Assembly (NCBI GenBank): GCA_905215555.1
Contig: CAJMQU010000015.1
Coordinates: forward strand, 1 to 64,000
Reading direction: 5' to 3'
Origin: an uncultured bacterium
GTDB lineage: Bacteria > Bacteroidota > Bacteroidia > Bacteroidales > Bacteroidaceae
Length of the DNA: 64,000 nt
Numbering within the stretch: position 1 is the first letter of the stretch; each line of letters begins with the position of its first letter. Positions 19,206 through 27,978 of the stretch are shown in pieces. Below the pieces are notes generated by a model that had not been told where the DNA came from, did no database searches, and saw nothing but the letters and a program-made list of their open reading frames with translations. The position numbers were made by a program, and so were the translations under genes.

Positions 19206-20486
19206 TTAATCCAACACCATTCCATCCATCAGAAAGTTTCGCAGGCTAAGAATCCTGATACCTTCTTCATTGTATCCAGACAAATATCTGTCAGCCACAA
19301 TTATTACTTTTCGAAACCCGTCCTTGATTTGTAAAAGCGAAGCCTGTTCCTGCTCCGCCTTTTCCTTGTCGGGCAACGCATATGCAGATTGGATATATAT
19401 TCTTTCCGGTCCGCGGTTGCACACGAAATCAACTTCCAGCTGTACTCTCTGGCTACGACCTTCGGCATCTTTTGTATTGTGCGTTACAACTCCCACATCC
19501 ACAGTATATCCATGAAGACAAAGTTCATTATACACCATATTCTCCATCAGATGCGTCTTTTCTACCTGACGAAAACCAATGCGTGCATTCCTGAGACCCA
19601 AATCTTCGAAATAGTATTTCTGAGGCGTATCAATATACTTTCGTCCTTTTACATCATAACGTACCGCCTTCCTAACAAGAAACGACTCCTCCAACATCTC
19701 CAAATACTGCTTGATGGTATTCTTGCCTACTCCGATACCCTTAACCGTCTTGAATGTATTCTCTATTTTCGTCGGGTTTGTCAGTCCTCCTATACCGGAA
19801 GCTACTACATCAATCAGTTCACTCATTATATCACTTCCCCTAATATGATAACGTTCCTGGATGTCCGTCAAATAGGTCTTCTCAAACAATCCTTTCAGAT
19901 ACGCTTCCTTCTCCTTTATATCGGATTCCAGACAAACCATCGGCAAGCCCCCGTATGTCATATACTGATCCAGAGCTTCCTCAAAAGTCATTTCCGGATG
20001 TGCACCGACAAACTCACTCATTGACAAAGGTGTAACATGAATCTCATGACCACGTCCACGAAACTCTGTAATCACATCTTTCGACAGGAACCGTGAATTG
20101 CTTCCAGTCACATACACATCTACGTTCCGTATACTTAGGTATGAGTTCAACACATCCTCAAACTCTGGTACCAGTTGTACCTCGTCCAACATCACATAGT
20201 ACCATTCTTCTCTTGGGACATCACCAAAAGCCTTATATTCTACAATCTGAGAATCAATCCACTCCAGCAAGGCATCCGGATCCCTTAATCTTTTGTTTCT
20301 TCGATTTTCAAGATCCAGCATTACTATATGATTATCACTTACCCCGTCATCGAGCAAGTGCTGTCTGAAAAGATTCATCAAAAGATATGACTTACCACAT
20401 CTTCTGATACCGGTCACGACTTTAATCATGCCATTATGTTTGCTCTTGATAAGCCTATCAAGATGTATGTCACGTCTTATCTCCAT
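19206..20486 (-). CDS. AAA_14 / DUF4143 ATPase at the head of the STAND unit
   Basis: A 426-residue protein with an N-terminal AAA_14 ATPase domain (P-loop TGIRRCGKS near residue 26; Walker B YYVMLDEVQ near 115) and a C-terminal DUF4143 domain with restriction-nuclease-like residues (EVDFVCNRG). These ATPases are common and variable in Bacteroidota and have no settled function. It is first in the minus-strand unit, 11 bases before the MBL gene, with its own promoter. It may be a fifth system member or an unrelated cargo gene. Both readings are open. Confidence 0.78.
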   Translation of the reverse strand: MEIRRDIHLDRLIKSKHNGMIKVVTGIRRCGKSYLLMNLFRQHLLDDGVSDNHIVMLDLENRRNKRLRDPDALLEWIDSQIVEYKAFGDVPREEWYYVMLDEVQLVPEFEDVLNSYLSIRNVDVYVTGSNSRFLSKDVITEFRGRGHEIHVTPLSMSEFVGAHPEMTFEEALDQYMTYGGLPMVCLESDIKEKEAYLKGLFEKTYLTDIQERYHIRGSDIMSELIDVVASGIGGLTNPTKIENTFKTVKGIGVGKNTIKQYLEMLEESFLVRKAVRYDVKGRKYIDTPQKYYFEDLGLRNARIGFRQVEKTHLMENMVYNELCLHGYTVDVGVVTHNTKDAEGRSQRVQLEVDFVCNRGPERIYIQSAYALPDKEKAEQEQASLLQIKDGFRKVIIVADRYLSGYNEEGIRILSLRNFLMDGMVLD

Positions 20487-20510
20487 ATGAAATATAATTT
20501 ATATCACAAT

Positions 20511-20524
20511 TGCGTATTTACGCA
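20511..20524. promoter_or_regulatory. Palindromic operator candidate
   Basis: TGCGTATTTACGCA is a perfect palindrome of 6-base arms around TT. It lies between the likely transcription start (about 20529, minus strand) and the ATPase ATG at 20486, where a repressor would block transcription. The other DUF4143 ATPase gene in the window has palindromes at the same relative place. Confidence 0.45.
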
Positions 20525-20535
20525 TTTTTGTTCTA

Positions 20536-20567
20536 CAAAAGTAATCTTTTTATCCTAATCTACCAAA
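20536..20567 (-). promoter_or_regulatory. Promoter of the STAND defence unit
   Basis: On the minus strand TTTG (complement of 20564-20567) is followed by 20 bases and TACTTTTG (complement of 20536-20543). This is close to the Bacteroidota consensus. It would drive the ATPase, MBL, STAND and small genes as one transcript; no other promoter is seen between them. Confidence 0.65.
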
Positions 20568-21242
20568 CTATAATAACAACAAATACTAATTTTGCTATGT
20601 TTTAATTCAGCATTAAAATAGAGCAAATAGGATTAAAGCAGTCTTTTTGCTGGCGAAAAGAAAATAATCATGAACTATGCAGCTCAAGTTCGTCTTTGTT
20701 AGGGTAAAAGTGGTTTAGTTTAGAACTTGATTAGATATACAAAAACCAAACTAAACTTATTAATGAAGTTTTTTAGTATTTCGGAAACAATACATAATCT
20801 AACTCGCAATCCGAGGGACAAGGAGAGACAAAGCAAAATAATTTCGAGGGACAAACCGTGTCCCTTGCAATTCAACGCGGTTTTTCGGAAGTGGTTTTAT
20901 TGTTTTTCTTTCTTTTGGTATGCGAAATTTTGTCCCCCGTTTGTCCCCCGAAAATATCCTTCAAAAATTTACGCACTGATACACAATATGTTATATAACA
21001 AAATATCATTTGCGTGGGCAAATAAACATTTTGCATCGGTAAGTGATTTGGAACCATTTTCCATAACGTTGGAATATTAAGAGGGTATGGCGGCAACATC
21101 AATCTGTTTGGAATATCTATTCCTCAAAAAGTCACAAGTTTTAAAGATTTTCGTACACAAATAGCCAACAATGAAGCTGTTTTTTTTGAAGTCTGTAATG
21201 GAAGATGATATAAAACCTGCATAATATCATCATTTTATTATC
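20568..21242. other. Non-coding right end of the mnmE island and gene scraps
   Basis: No reliable gene. It contains GAGGGACA repeats near 20813 and 20846 (the latter forming an inverted pair with TGTCCC) and tandem TTGTCCCCCG at 20930-20950. The duplicated mnmE tail follows at 21025-21046. Downstream, 21090-21208 encodes an open fragment (INLFGISIPQKV...FFEVCNGR-stop) without a start, probably the remnant of an older gene. Confidence 0.45.
21025..21046 (+). other. mnmE remnant: Putative attachment site (right): duplicated mnmE tail
   Basis: TTT TGC ATC GGT AAG TGA encodes FCIGK-stop, the exact end of MnmE, using three synonymous or alternative codons relative to the intact gene. Nothing upstream in this frame is MnmE-like. 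This is what is expected when an element replaces the 3' end of its target gene and displaces the original end. Confidence 0.6.
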
Positions 21243-22046
21243 TTATCTCTGAACTCGAAGTTGCCAGAACGCCACCGCCGCGGCGGCCGCCACATTAAGC
21301 GAATCAATCCCGTGCGACATCGGGATACGAACCACATAGTCGGCCTCGGCAATTGTTTCGTGCGGAAGCCCGTCACCTTCGGTGCCCATTACAATGGCTA
21401 ATCTGGGCTCGGTTGCCAAAACGGGATTATCAATAGAAATGGAATTATCCGTAAGCGCCATGGCAGCGGTGCGGAAGCCGTAGTTCGACAAAGTGGTGAG
21501 AGGACCATCCAGCCAAGTCCACGGCACAAAGAAAACCGAACCCATGGACACCCGGACCGCACGGCGATTCAAAGGGTCGCAAGAGTTACGTGTCAGCAAT
21601 ACGGCATCTATTCCCAGCGCCGCCGCCGAACGAAAGATGGCGCCAATGTTGGTGGTGTCCACCACACCGTCGATGACCACGATGCGCCGGGCATCCCGGC
21701 AGATTTCTTCCACGCTTCGAAGCACGGGGCGGCGCATGGCACAGAGCACGCCACGTGTCAGAACGTATCCGGTGAGCGTTGCAAGCAGTTCCCTGTCGCC
21801 TGTATAGACGGGCACATCACCGCAACGCCTGATTATATCAGCAGCATCACCGGTGATGTGCTTTTGCTCACACAAAAGGGCTAAAGGTTCATATCCGGCA
21901 TTCAAAGCTACGTTGATGACTTTCGGGCTTTCGGCTATAAAGAGTCCCTTGTCGGGCTCAAGGCGGTTGCGCAACTGAGCTTCGGTGAGGGTGCTGAACA
22001 CTTCTACTCCGGGATGGGTGAGAGAAGATATTTCAATAATATTCAT
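21243..22046 (-). CDS. TrmH/SpoU family RNA methyltransferase
   Basis: A 267-residue SPOUT enzyme that methylates a ribose 2'-OH in tRNA or rRNA using SAM. The C-terminal half has the knot motifs: VDTTNIGAIFRSAAALGID near residue 130, IVMGTEGDGLP near 218 and IPMSHGIDSLNVAAAAAV near 240. The N-terminal substrate-binding domain is present. Target nucleotide unknown. It is 12 bases downstream of the dehydrogenase gene and probably co-transcribed. Confidence 0.88.
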   Translation of the reverse strand: MNIIEISSLTHPGVEVFSTLTEAQLRNRLEPDKGLFIAESPKVINVALNAGYEPLALLCEQKHITGDAADIIRRCGDVPVYTGDRELLATLTGYVLTRGVLCAMRRPVLRSVEEICRDARRIVVIDGVVDTTNIGAIFRSAAALGIDAVLLTRNSCDPLNRRAVRVSMGSVFFVPWTWLDGPLTTLSNYGFRTAAMALTDNSISIDNPVLATEPRLAIVMGTEGDGLPHETIAEADYVVRIPMSHGIDSLNVAAAAAVAFWQLRVQR

Positions 22047-22058
22047 ATGATTATTCTT

Positions 22059-23099
22059 TTACTTTTCATTCCTTATCGCTACCTTAATCACCCCATCCAA
22101 CTTGTTTTCAAAGATGCGGTAAGCCTCTTCTATTTCATTCAACGGAAATCGGTGAGTAATGAGCGGTGTGGTATCTATCTTGCCTTCTTCAATCAGGCGG
22201 AGAATTTCGGCACAATCGCAACCATCCACTCCGCCGGTTTTGAAGGTCAGGTTCTTTCCGTACATGTCGGGCAGAGGCAGAAATTGAGGACCGTCATAGA
22301 GGGCTACAATGGTGACAATGGCGTTGGGGCGGGCACACTCCCATGCCAGACGGAAAGAATCTTCGGTACCTGCCACTTCCAATACCACATCTGCCCCACC
22401 GTGGTCGCTATTCCGGAGCACAAACTCTTTACAATCTTCCGGCCCGGTCACCAACACTTCCGGATAATGTTTACGGACAAAACGAATCCTTTCAGGAGAC
22501 TTCTCGCAAATAATGATACGTCGGGGGTTCTTCAACATTGCGCAAAGCAAGGTGCAAATTCCGGTCGGCCCCGCACCGATGATGAGCACCGTATCTTCTT
22601 CGGTAATCTCCGAGATACGGGTAGCCCAAAAGCCCGTGGCAAGCACATCGCCTACAAACAAGGCCTGTTCGTCGCTCACCGTGTCCGGAATGCGGTTCAG
22701 ACCTTGGTTGGCACAGGGAACGCGCACGTATTCCGCCTGACCGCCGTCGATGCGGCATCCCAATGCCCAGCCGCCATGAGGGTCGGTACAATTATTCACA
22801 TAGCCATGCCGACAAAAGAAGCATTTGCCGCAGAAGGTCTCGACATTCACCGTAACCCTATCCCCAGGTCGGACGGAGGTAACATCGGGGCCTACTTGCT
22901 CCACAAGGCCTACCATTTCGTGCCCAACCGTCGTTCCAGGCAGGGCACTTGGCACGCTACCATGTTTGATGTGCAGGTCGCTGGTGCAAATGCTACTAAG
23001 TGTTACGCGGACGATGGCATCTTGCGCATCCTTTAGTCGGGGAACCGGCTTCTCTAATAGTTCGAACTTTTCGTGTTCGATATAAGTATATGTTAACAT
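22059..23099 (-). CDS. Zinc-dependent alcohol dehydrogenase family protein
   Basis: A 346-residue medium-chain dehydrogenase/reductase. GHEMVG near residue 60 is the catalytic-zinc region, the structural-zinc cysteines are in CGKCFFCRHGYVNNC (about 94-108), and the Rossmann GAGPTGI is near 173. It oxidises an alcohol or polyol with NAD(P); the substrate cannot be read. Length is typical. Confidence 0.87.
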   Translation of the reverse strand: MLTYTYIEHEKFELLEKPVPRLKDAQDAIVRVTLSSICTSDLHIKHGSVPSALPGTTVGHEMVGLVEQVGPDVTSVRPGDRVTVNVETFCGKCFFCRHGYVNNCTDPHGGWALGCRIDGGQAEYVRVPCANQGLNRIPDTVSDEQALFVGDVLATGFWATRISEITEEDTVLIIGAGPTGICTLLCAMLKNPRRIIICEKSPERIRFVRKHYPEVLVTGPEDCKEFVLRNSDHGGADVVLEVAGTEDSFRLAWECARPNAIVTIVALYDGPQFLPLPDMYGKNLTFKTGGVDGCDCAEILRLIEEGKIDTTPLITHRFPLNEIEEAYRIFENKLDGVIKVAIRNEK

Positions 23100-23166
23100 A
23101 GTTTTATTCTTAATGCGAATAAGGGTTTAATTTAACTCATTACTACACGGTTTTGAGCTAAACGAT

Positions 23167-23354
23167 TTGAACAACAGAGGCACAGAGACACTGAGTTTTT
23201 AGAGAATACGTATATGCGCTTCTTCATTATCAAAGAGGGGCACAGAGTGGCTGCTTCGCAGCAGAGAAAGCTCACCACCGGCAAAGTTCTGTATTTTCTT
23301 TGCGACGAAGTCGTCCTTCTCTTAAATTAAAAACTCTGTGTCTCTGTGTTCAAA
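23167..23354. repeat. Inverted repeat of the CACAGAGACACAGAG type
   Basis: The left arm (23167-23206) contains CACAGAGACACTGAGTTTTT and the right arm (23318-23354) holds the complement of TTGAACACAGAGACACAGAG. The arms enclose about 110 non-coding bases that include GCTGCTTCGCAGCAG, a small hairpin. It looks like a dispersed MITE-like element; no other copy is in this window. Confidence 0.6.
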
Positions 23355-23381
23355 TCTGATTTCATTCATTTCTTATCCGTT

Positions 23382-25478
23382 TCAATATTTTTCCTTCCTT
23401 TCAAACTCCCCTTCTTCCGTATAATATTTCCATGTCCCCTTAGGTTGGTTTTTGGAATATTTGCCGCGGAGTTTTAATTTACCATTCTCATAATATTCTC
23501 GGTAACGCCCATGACGCTTTCCTTCCTTTACTTCCGCTTCACTCTTCAACGCTCCTTCCGGATAGAATTCCCTCAGGATATTGCCCTCAAACTTCTCAAT
23601 GTAGAAACGTTCCAATTCGCTCATCATTTCCTTCTCGGTATCAGCTTCTTCATTCAGAATGAAGTCTTCTCTCGTTGCTTCATCTTCTTCATCGGCATCA
23701 ACCTCTGTAACCGCTTGGGGGCTGTACGGACTATAATCCATCACATATCGCAGGGAGGCCGATTGCCCCTCTCCCGTAATCTGCATGGTCCAGTAGGGAA
23801 ACGAATACAAAATATCCTTATCAGCCTGCATTTGCTTCCAAGTGAGCGCATTTACCATCGGCTTCAACTGAGAGTAAAACTTCTGCACATCCGTATACAA
23901 GAAAACCGTGGAACTTGAATTCAAATACGAAAACGCATTCTTAAATCCCGGATTATCCTTTAGCAAATTCTTCTGCTCATAATCTTCCACAAACGAGAGC
24001 AGGGATGAAGCCTTATTGCTAAACACCACATAATCGTCTACATACGTATAGTATGGTTTCTCAAATTTATCAAACAACCCGCCGAAGAACAAACGGAAGA
24101 AGCCTTTCATCTCTACATAATTGATATCGAAACCTTTATAATCAACCGTTTTAATCCGGAGCGGGGTGCGGCGCCTGATTTTCTTTTCAATAAGCTCCAT
24201 GTTTTCACGGGCATCTTTCATGTTCTTAGCCCCAATAGCCAAGATAAGTTCGGGATCATGCCCCAGCAACCCCGGTTCGGATTGTGTTATGGCAAACTCC
24301 CCCGACATCCAACTCAGGAAATTCTCTTCCAGAGATATGCCGAACAGCCCTTCAATCTTCTTCCGTGAACTTTCATACGAATCATACAATTGCTTATCAT
24401 GGAGAGAAAGTGCATTTTCCAGTTCCTTCATGAAAGTCACTGGATTGTTGAAACCGATGTTGGTGTAAAGAGCGGTTCGTCCGGACAAAATCTCATGCGC
24501 CTTCATCTTATGCTTTCCGGAATTCAACATGGCGGTGACATAAGGATCAGCCGTATCCTTGCACAATGTATAGCCTTTCACTTCCATCCGGTGTCTATCC
24601 GTATCGAAATAAAGTCCGCCAAAGCTCATGGACTTACTAAACAGATCCACATATTCGTTCTTGGTTCCCAGATAAATAGTCATGAACTGGGGCAGATATT
24701 CGTAGTTGACAAATACCTGGACAAGTCCTTTGCCGGAAACCAATTTCCGGGCTTCCATAAAAGAGTTGTCGAGCCCTATTTTAGGTTTATTGCGCGAATT
24801 GATGGCGGACTCTACAAGCCAAGAGGTATAGGAACCTATAAAGTGATTGTCCACAAAGGCACAATAAAAAATATCCTGCGTGTCCGGATTATGCATTTCA
24901 AGGATATTTATGCCACTATGCATGCGGTTCGTCACCTGATTACCAGCCATCACCAGCACCGTTTCAAGCTGGCTTTTCAATAAATCCAACTTGGAGGCTT
25001 TCTGCATATCCAGCACAATGAGGAAATCCCAGTCGGTGGCACGGACCTTATGGATTGAAATAAGCATATCCCGCTTACCAACCAGCGACAATAACATTTT
25101 ATTACTTCTGACCACCTCGTCAAGCGTCTCGACGTTCTTTGCAACCTCTTCAAAAGCTTTCGCATTTTTCAAGCATTGCCACGTCGCACTCCTGCTGAAC
25201 TTTCCCCAATCATCAATCGGAGCCGATGACTGAATGATGAATGCCGCATCCTCGGGGACCAGATAGATTTGCTGAATGTTGCGGTCGGGCAAGATGAACA
25301 CACAAACCATGGAGTACACAAAATAGGCCGCCAGGGCCAAGCCAGCCAGTACGAAAGTTCTTTTTACTATTTTCCCGGTGCTTTTCTTCTTCCCGGCCTG
25401 GTCGTTACTTTCGTTCTTCCCGGGTTCAGATGGTAGCTCCTGAAATTGCTCTTGTTGCCCATTTACTAATTCGTCCAT
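23382..25478 (-). CDS. DUF3352 protein with C-terminal MORN-like repeats
   Basis: A 698-residue protein with a cytoplasmic, lysine-rich N-terminus, a single membrane helix (about residues 38-60) and a long extracytoplasmic DUF3352 region. An acidic linker (near 600) leads to MORN_2-type repeats at the C-terminus (EYYENGKLKLRGKY, WKYYTEEGEFE). The function is unknown. MORN_2 repeats occur in surface and toxin-linked proteins. It starts 2 bases after the HAD-thioesterase gene and is probably co-transcribed. Confidence 0.72.
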   Translation of the reverse strand: MDELVNGQQEQFQELPSEPGKNESNDQAGKKKSTGKIVKRTFVLAGLALAAYFVYSMVCVFILPDRNIQQIYLVPEDAAFIIQSSAPIDDWGKFSRSATWQCLKNAKAFEEVAKNVETLDEVVRSNKMLLSLVGKRDMLISIHKVRATDWDFLIVLDMQKASKLDLLKSQLETVLVMAGNQVTNRMHSGINILEMHNPDTQDIFYCAFVDNHFIGSYTSWLVESAINSRNKPKIGLDNSFMEARKLVSGKGLVQVFVNYEYLPQFMTIYLGTKNEYVDLFSKSMSFGGLYFDTDRHRMEVKGYTLCKDTADPYVTAMLNSGKHKMKAHEILSGRTALYTNIGFNNPVTFMKELENALSLHDKQLYDSYESSRKKIEGLFGISLEENFLSWMSGEFAITQSEPGLLGHDPELILAIGAKNMKDARENMELIEKKIRRRTPLRIKTVDYKGFDINYVEMKGFFRLFFGGLFDKFEKPYYTYVDDYVVFSNKASSLLSFVEDYEQKNLLKDNPGFKNAFSYLNSSSTVFLYTDVQKFYSQLKPMVNALTWKQMQADKDILYSFPYWTMQITGEGQSASLRYVMDYSPYSPQAVTEVDADEEDEATREDFILNEEADTEKEMMSELERFYIEKFEGNILREFYPEGALKSEAEVKEGKRHGRYREYYENGKLKLRGKYSKNQPKGTWKYYTEEGEFERKEKY

Positions 25479-25480
25479 CC

Positions 25481-26713
25481 CTATCCTTTTTTCAACACAC
25501 TATTCACCACGCGCACCGAAGATACCAGTTTAGCCGTCGAAGTGAACACATCTACATTCCAGACGTGTGAGGAACGGCCTTTATGCACGATAGTCGCCAC
25601 CGCTCTTACCGTGTCTCCTTCGTGAGCCGAAGAAATATGGTTTCCGCTGACTTGCATGCCGACCACTATTTCATCCGGCTTGCAAAGTATCATCGAACCC
25701 AGTCCGGCAACCGTCTCCGCCAGTGCCAGACTGGCACCTCCGTGCAGAATGCCGAAAGGTTGGCGAGTGCGTTCGTCCACCGGCATGGTGGCCTCTACCC
25801 TATCTTCGGAAGCATAAGTATATTGTATGCCCAGATTTCCCATCAGAGCATGACGTGCACGCTGGTTGAGTTGTTCCAGGGGTACGTCGGCAGGTCGGAT
25901 TTCGGCAAGGATGGCCTTCTCTACCGCCTCAGCCACTCCGTCTTCGTCATTGGATGCGGTAATCCGGTCGGCACAAACCTTTACAGAATCTTGTGCATTT
26001 CCCATGGCAATGCCCAGCCCGGCGGATTGTATCATAGAGACATCGCAAACTCCGTCGCCAATGGCGATGACTTCTTCCGAACTAATACCCAGTTTCTCAA
26101 GCAAAGCCCCCAGCGTATTGGATTTATCAATGGAACAAGGCACCACTTCGAGGAAATAAGGTTCCGAACGAAATACGTCCAGCGCTCCGTTCAATCTCCT
26201 GCGCCAGTGATTTTCCAAGCCCACCAGTGCCTCTTCGTCATCGCTGACCAGCATGCACTTGCATGGGGCAAAGTCCACGGCTATCGAGAACTCCGTTTCC
26301 GTCACAATCTTCAGTCCATTTAATTCTGCTTCCTGACGTATGTGCTCATTTTCAGGCGAATCAGTGATAAGGATATCCTCGTGATAAGTAAAGATGGCAA
26401 ATCCATTCTTACGTGCCTTCTTTTCAATATAAGGCAACATTTCGGGATTTATCCGGCGCTCGAACAGGAGTTCGCCATTTTGGGCATTGATTATCTGCCC
26501 GCCGTTATAGGAGAGAATGAAGCCTCCGTAATTGCCCAATTCCAGAGTTTTGGCAATAGGCATAAGGCCATACGTCGGTCTGCCGGATGCCAGCACGATA
26601 CGCACGCCCATCTGTTGCACCTTCAACAGAGCTGCCAAAGTGCGCTTACTGATTTTCTTTTCACTATCGAGCAAGGTTCCGTCTACATCAAGAACCAATA
26701 ATTTATATTTCAT
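25481..26713 (-). CDS. Fused Cof-type HAD phosphatase and PaaI-like thioesterase
   Basis: A 410-residue fusion. Residues 1-275 are a HAD-IIB (Cof) phosphatase with the nucleophile motif LDVDGTLLDS at the N-terminus and GDGVCDVSMIQSAGLGIAMGNA near 225-245. Residues 285-410 form a hotdog thioesterase of the PaaI type (FGILHGGASLALAETVAGLGS). The first would act on a small phosphorylated metabolite, the second on an acyl-CoA-like thioester. No frameshift separates the domains, so both should be made as one chain. Substrates unknown. Confidence 0.85.
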   Translation of the reverse strand: MKYKLLVLDVDGTLLDSEKKISKRTLAALLKVQQMGVRIVLASGRPTYGLMPIAKTLELGNYGGFILSYNGGQIINAQNGELLFERRINPEMLPYIEKKARKNGFAIFTYHEDILITDSPENEHIRQEAELNGLKIVTETEFSIAVDFAPCKCMLVSDDEEALVGLENHWRRRLNGALDVFRSEPYFLEVVPCSIDKSNTLGALLEKLGISSEEVIAIGDGVCDVSMIQSAGLGIAMGNAQDSVKVCADRITASNDEDGVAEAVEKAILAEIRPADVPLEQLNQRARHALMGNLGIQYTYASEDRVEATMPVDERTRQPFGILHGGASLALAETVAGLGSMILCKPDEIVVGMQVSGNHISSAHEGDTVRAVATIVHKGRSSHVWNVDVFTSTAKLVSSVRVVNSVLKKG

Positions 26714-26740
26714 GATTTACCGATTTTTAGGTTTATGAAG

Positions 26741-26748
26741 CAAAGATA
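26741..26748 (-). promoter_or_regulatory. -7 box for the HAD-thioesterase operon
   Basis: The minus strand reads TATCTTTG about 30 bases before the start codon. The -33 element is a T/C-rich TTC motif. Confidence 0.45.
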
Positions 26749-26867
26749 AAATTAATCGGATAAAAAGAAGAAGGTTAAGCAGGAAAAATCATAAAGCAAA
26801 TCATTAATTCACATACTCCTTCTTTTCGATAAAAGACATTTAGAGTTATAATAATATACTATATCCT

Positions 26868-26897
26868 TTTGCCTTACAATATTTAGAAGTACCTTTG
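26868..26897 (+). promoter_or_regulatory. Promoter of the DUF6078 gene
   Basis: TTTG at 26868-26871, 18 bases, then TACCTTTG at 26890-26897. The start codon follows at 26936. Confidence 0.65.
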
Positions 26898-26935
26898 CCA
26901 AGAAAATAAAAACATATTCCCAAATAAAGACAATA

Positions 26936-27370
26936 ATGGAACCTACTTTTGACTATAACTCAGTGCCCTATACCTTTGCTCACTGCTTCAACGCGCAATG
27001 TCCGATGGCTGGAAAATGCCTGAGACAACTTGCAGCACAACATTGCACAAGCAACGAACCGACTCTTAGAATTATAAATCCCACCCTCATCCCTGATGAT
27101 GCCACAACTTGTCCCTACTTACTGTCCACTCAAAAGATACGTGTGGCATGGGGTATAAAGAATTTACTGGATAATGTTCCCTACAAAATGGTTCATGAAT
27201 TAAAAGCTTCAATGATTGCCCACTTTGGCAGAGGAAAGTATTACCGTTTCTATCGCAAAGAATGCTATCTCACACTGGAGGATCAAAAATATATTTCCCA
27301 GCTGTTTCATCAAAAGGGTCTTGAGGAAAAGCCTGTATTTGAATCTTACAGCGAAGAATACAAATGGTAA
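26936..27370 (+). CDS. DUF6078 family protein
   Basis: A 144-residue cytoplasmic protein with an N-terminal cysteine cluster (HCFNAQCPMAGKC near residues 17-29, further Cys at 43 and 60) that may bind metal or an Fe-S centre. The C-terminal half is basic and aromatic (RGKYYRFYRKECYL). It matches the Bacteroidales DUF6078 family by eye. It is a single gene with its own promoter. Function unknown. Confidence 0.72.
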   Translation: MEPTFDYNSVPYTFAHCFNAQCPMAGKCLRQLAAQHCTSNEPTLRIINPTLIPDDATTCPYLLSTQKIRVAWGIKNLLDNVPYKMVHELKASMIAHFGRGKYYRFYRKECYLTLEDQKYISQLFHQKGLEEKPVFESYSEEYKW

Positions 27371-27522
27371 AAGTACGCCTTGCATTACCACGGGATACAC
27401 GTCAAAGTATCCCGTCAACTTAACGCTCTACTATAAAGTTATCATTAAAAAACATCTGTCACCTGCCACACTCTCGCCATTATTCTCCTGATAGATAGCA
27501 CTTAAAGGCGTGACAGATACCC

Positions 27523-27567
27523 GTTGCAGATGTGTGACAGATGCTTTATCTGCCACACACCTGCAAC
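27523..27567. repeat. Long imperfect hairpin
   Basis: GTTGCAG, TGTGTG and CAGAT pair in order with ATCTG, CACACA and CTGCAAC around a GCTTT loop, with single mismatches between the blocks. Shorter CTGTCAC/GTGACAG copies lie just upstream. Confidence 0.65.
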
Positions 27568-27764
27568 AGCTTCATCCTACATCTACTCGCAGGAGCGACA
27601 AAAGTTCTGAAGAACATTCACTCACAAGGCACTTCCGCTATTTACAGAATACAGCTATATAATTAGTTCACAAGCTTGAACACTTCATTTTACAGTATAA
27701 AATAAAACGTTCTGTATATAAAAAACAATCTATTTTAACCTATTAAAACCAAATGTTCAGAGCT

Positions 27765-27856
27765 GTGAAACAAAGTGTATCTCTTATTGTAATGAAGTGT
27801 TCCCTTTAATGAAACAAGTCGTATTCCATATTGTAACAAGTCGTACTCCACATCTA
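27765..27856 (+). repeat. Four degenerate 22-bp tandem repeats (iteron-like)
   Basis: Units begin at 27765, 27789, 27811 and 27833. The last two share AACAAGTCGTAxTCCA and the first two share only parts of it (AAGTGT). The 22-24 base spacing is about two helical turns, and they precede a primase/helicase-like gene, so they may be protein-binding iterons. Confidence 0.55.
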
Positions 27857-27890
27857 AACAAACAGTTCTTTCTGCCGGAACTGTTTGTTT
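27856..27890. repeat. Perfect hairpin with 13-base arms
   Basis: AAACAAACAGTTC and GAACTGTTTGTTT flank a 9-base loop. There is no T-tract of terminator length, so it may be a binding site or structural element next to the tandem repeats. Confidence 0.6.
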
Positions 27891-27947
27891 CATGAAGCAT
27901 CCGTTTCCAAATGCACATTACTATGAAGAATAATTACCCTTTTTCAG

Positions 27948-27978
27948 TTGTACAGACCATAGTATTTACGTACCTTAG
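27948..27978 (+). promoter_or_regulatory. Promoter of the VapE-like gene
   Basis: TTG at 27948-27950, 20 bases, then TACCTTAG at 27971-27978, one base off the -7 consensus. The start codon is at 28012. Confidence 0.45.

Noticed and set aside
20727..21080. Plus-strand ORF of 117 codons at the island's right end
   Set aside because: Low-complexity composition, no family features, and it crosses the repeat motifs and the duplicated mnmE tail.
22014..23036. Plus-strand ORF of 340 codons
   Set aside because: It is the antisense shadow of the zinc dehydrogenase and methyltransferase region, whose motifs are clear on the minus strand.
27765..27856. CRISPR array
   Set aside because: Units are degenerate, without distinct spacers, and too few; no cas genes are near.
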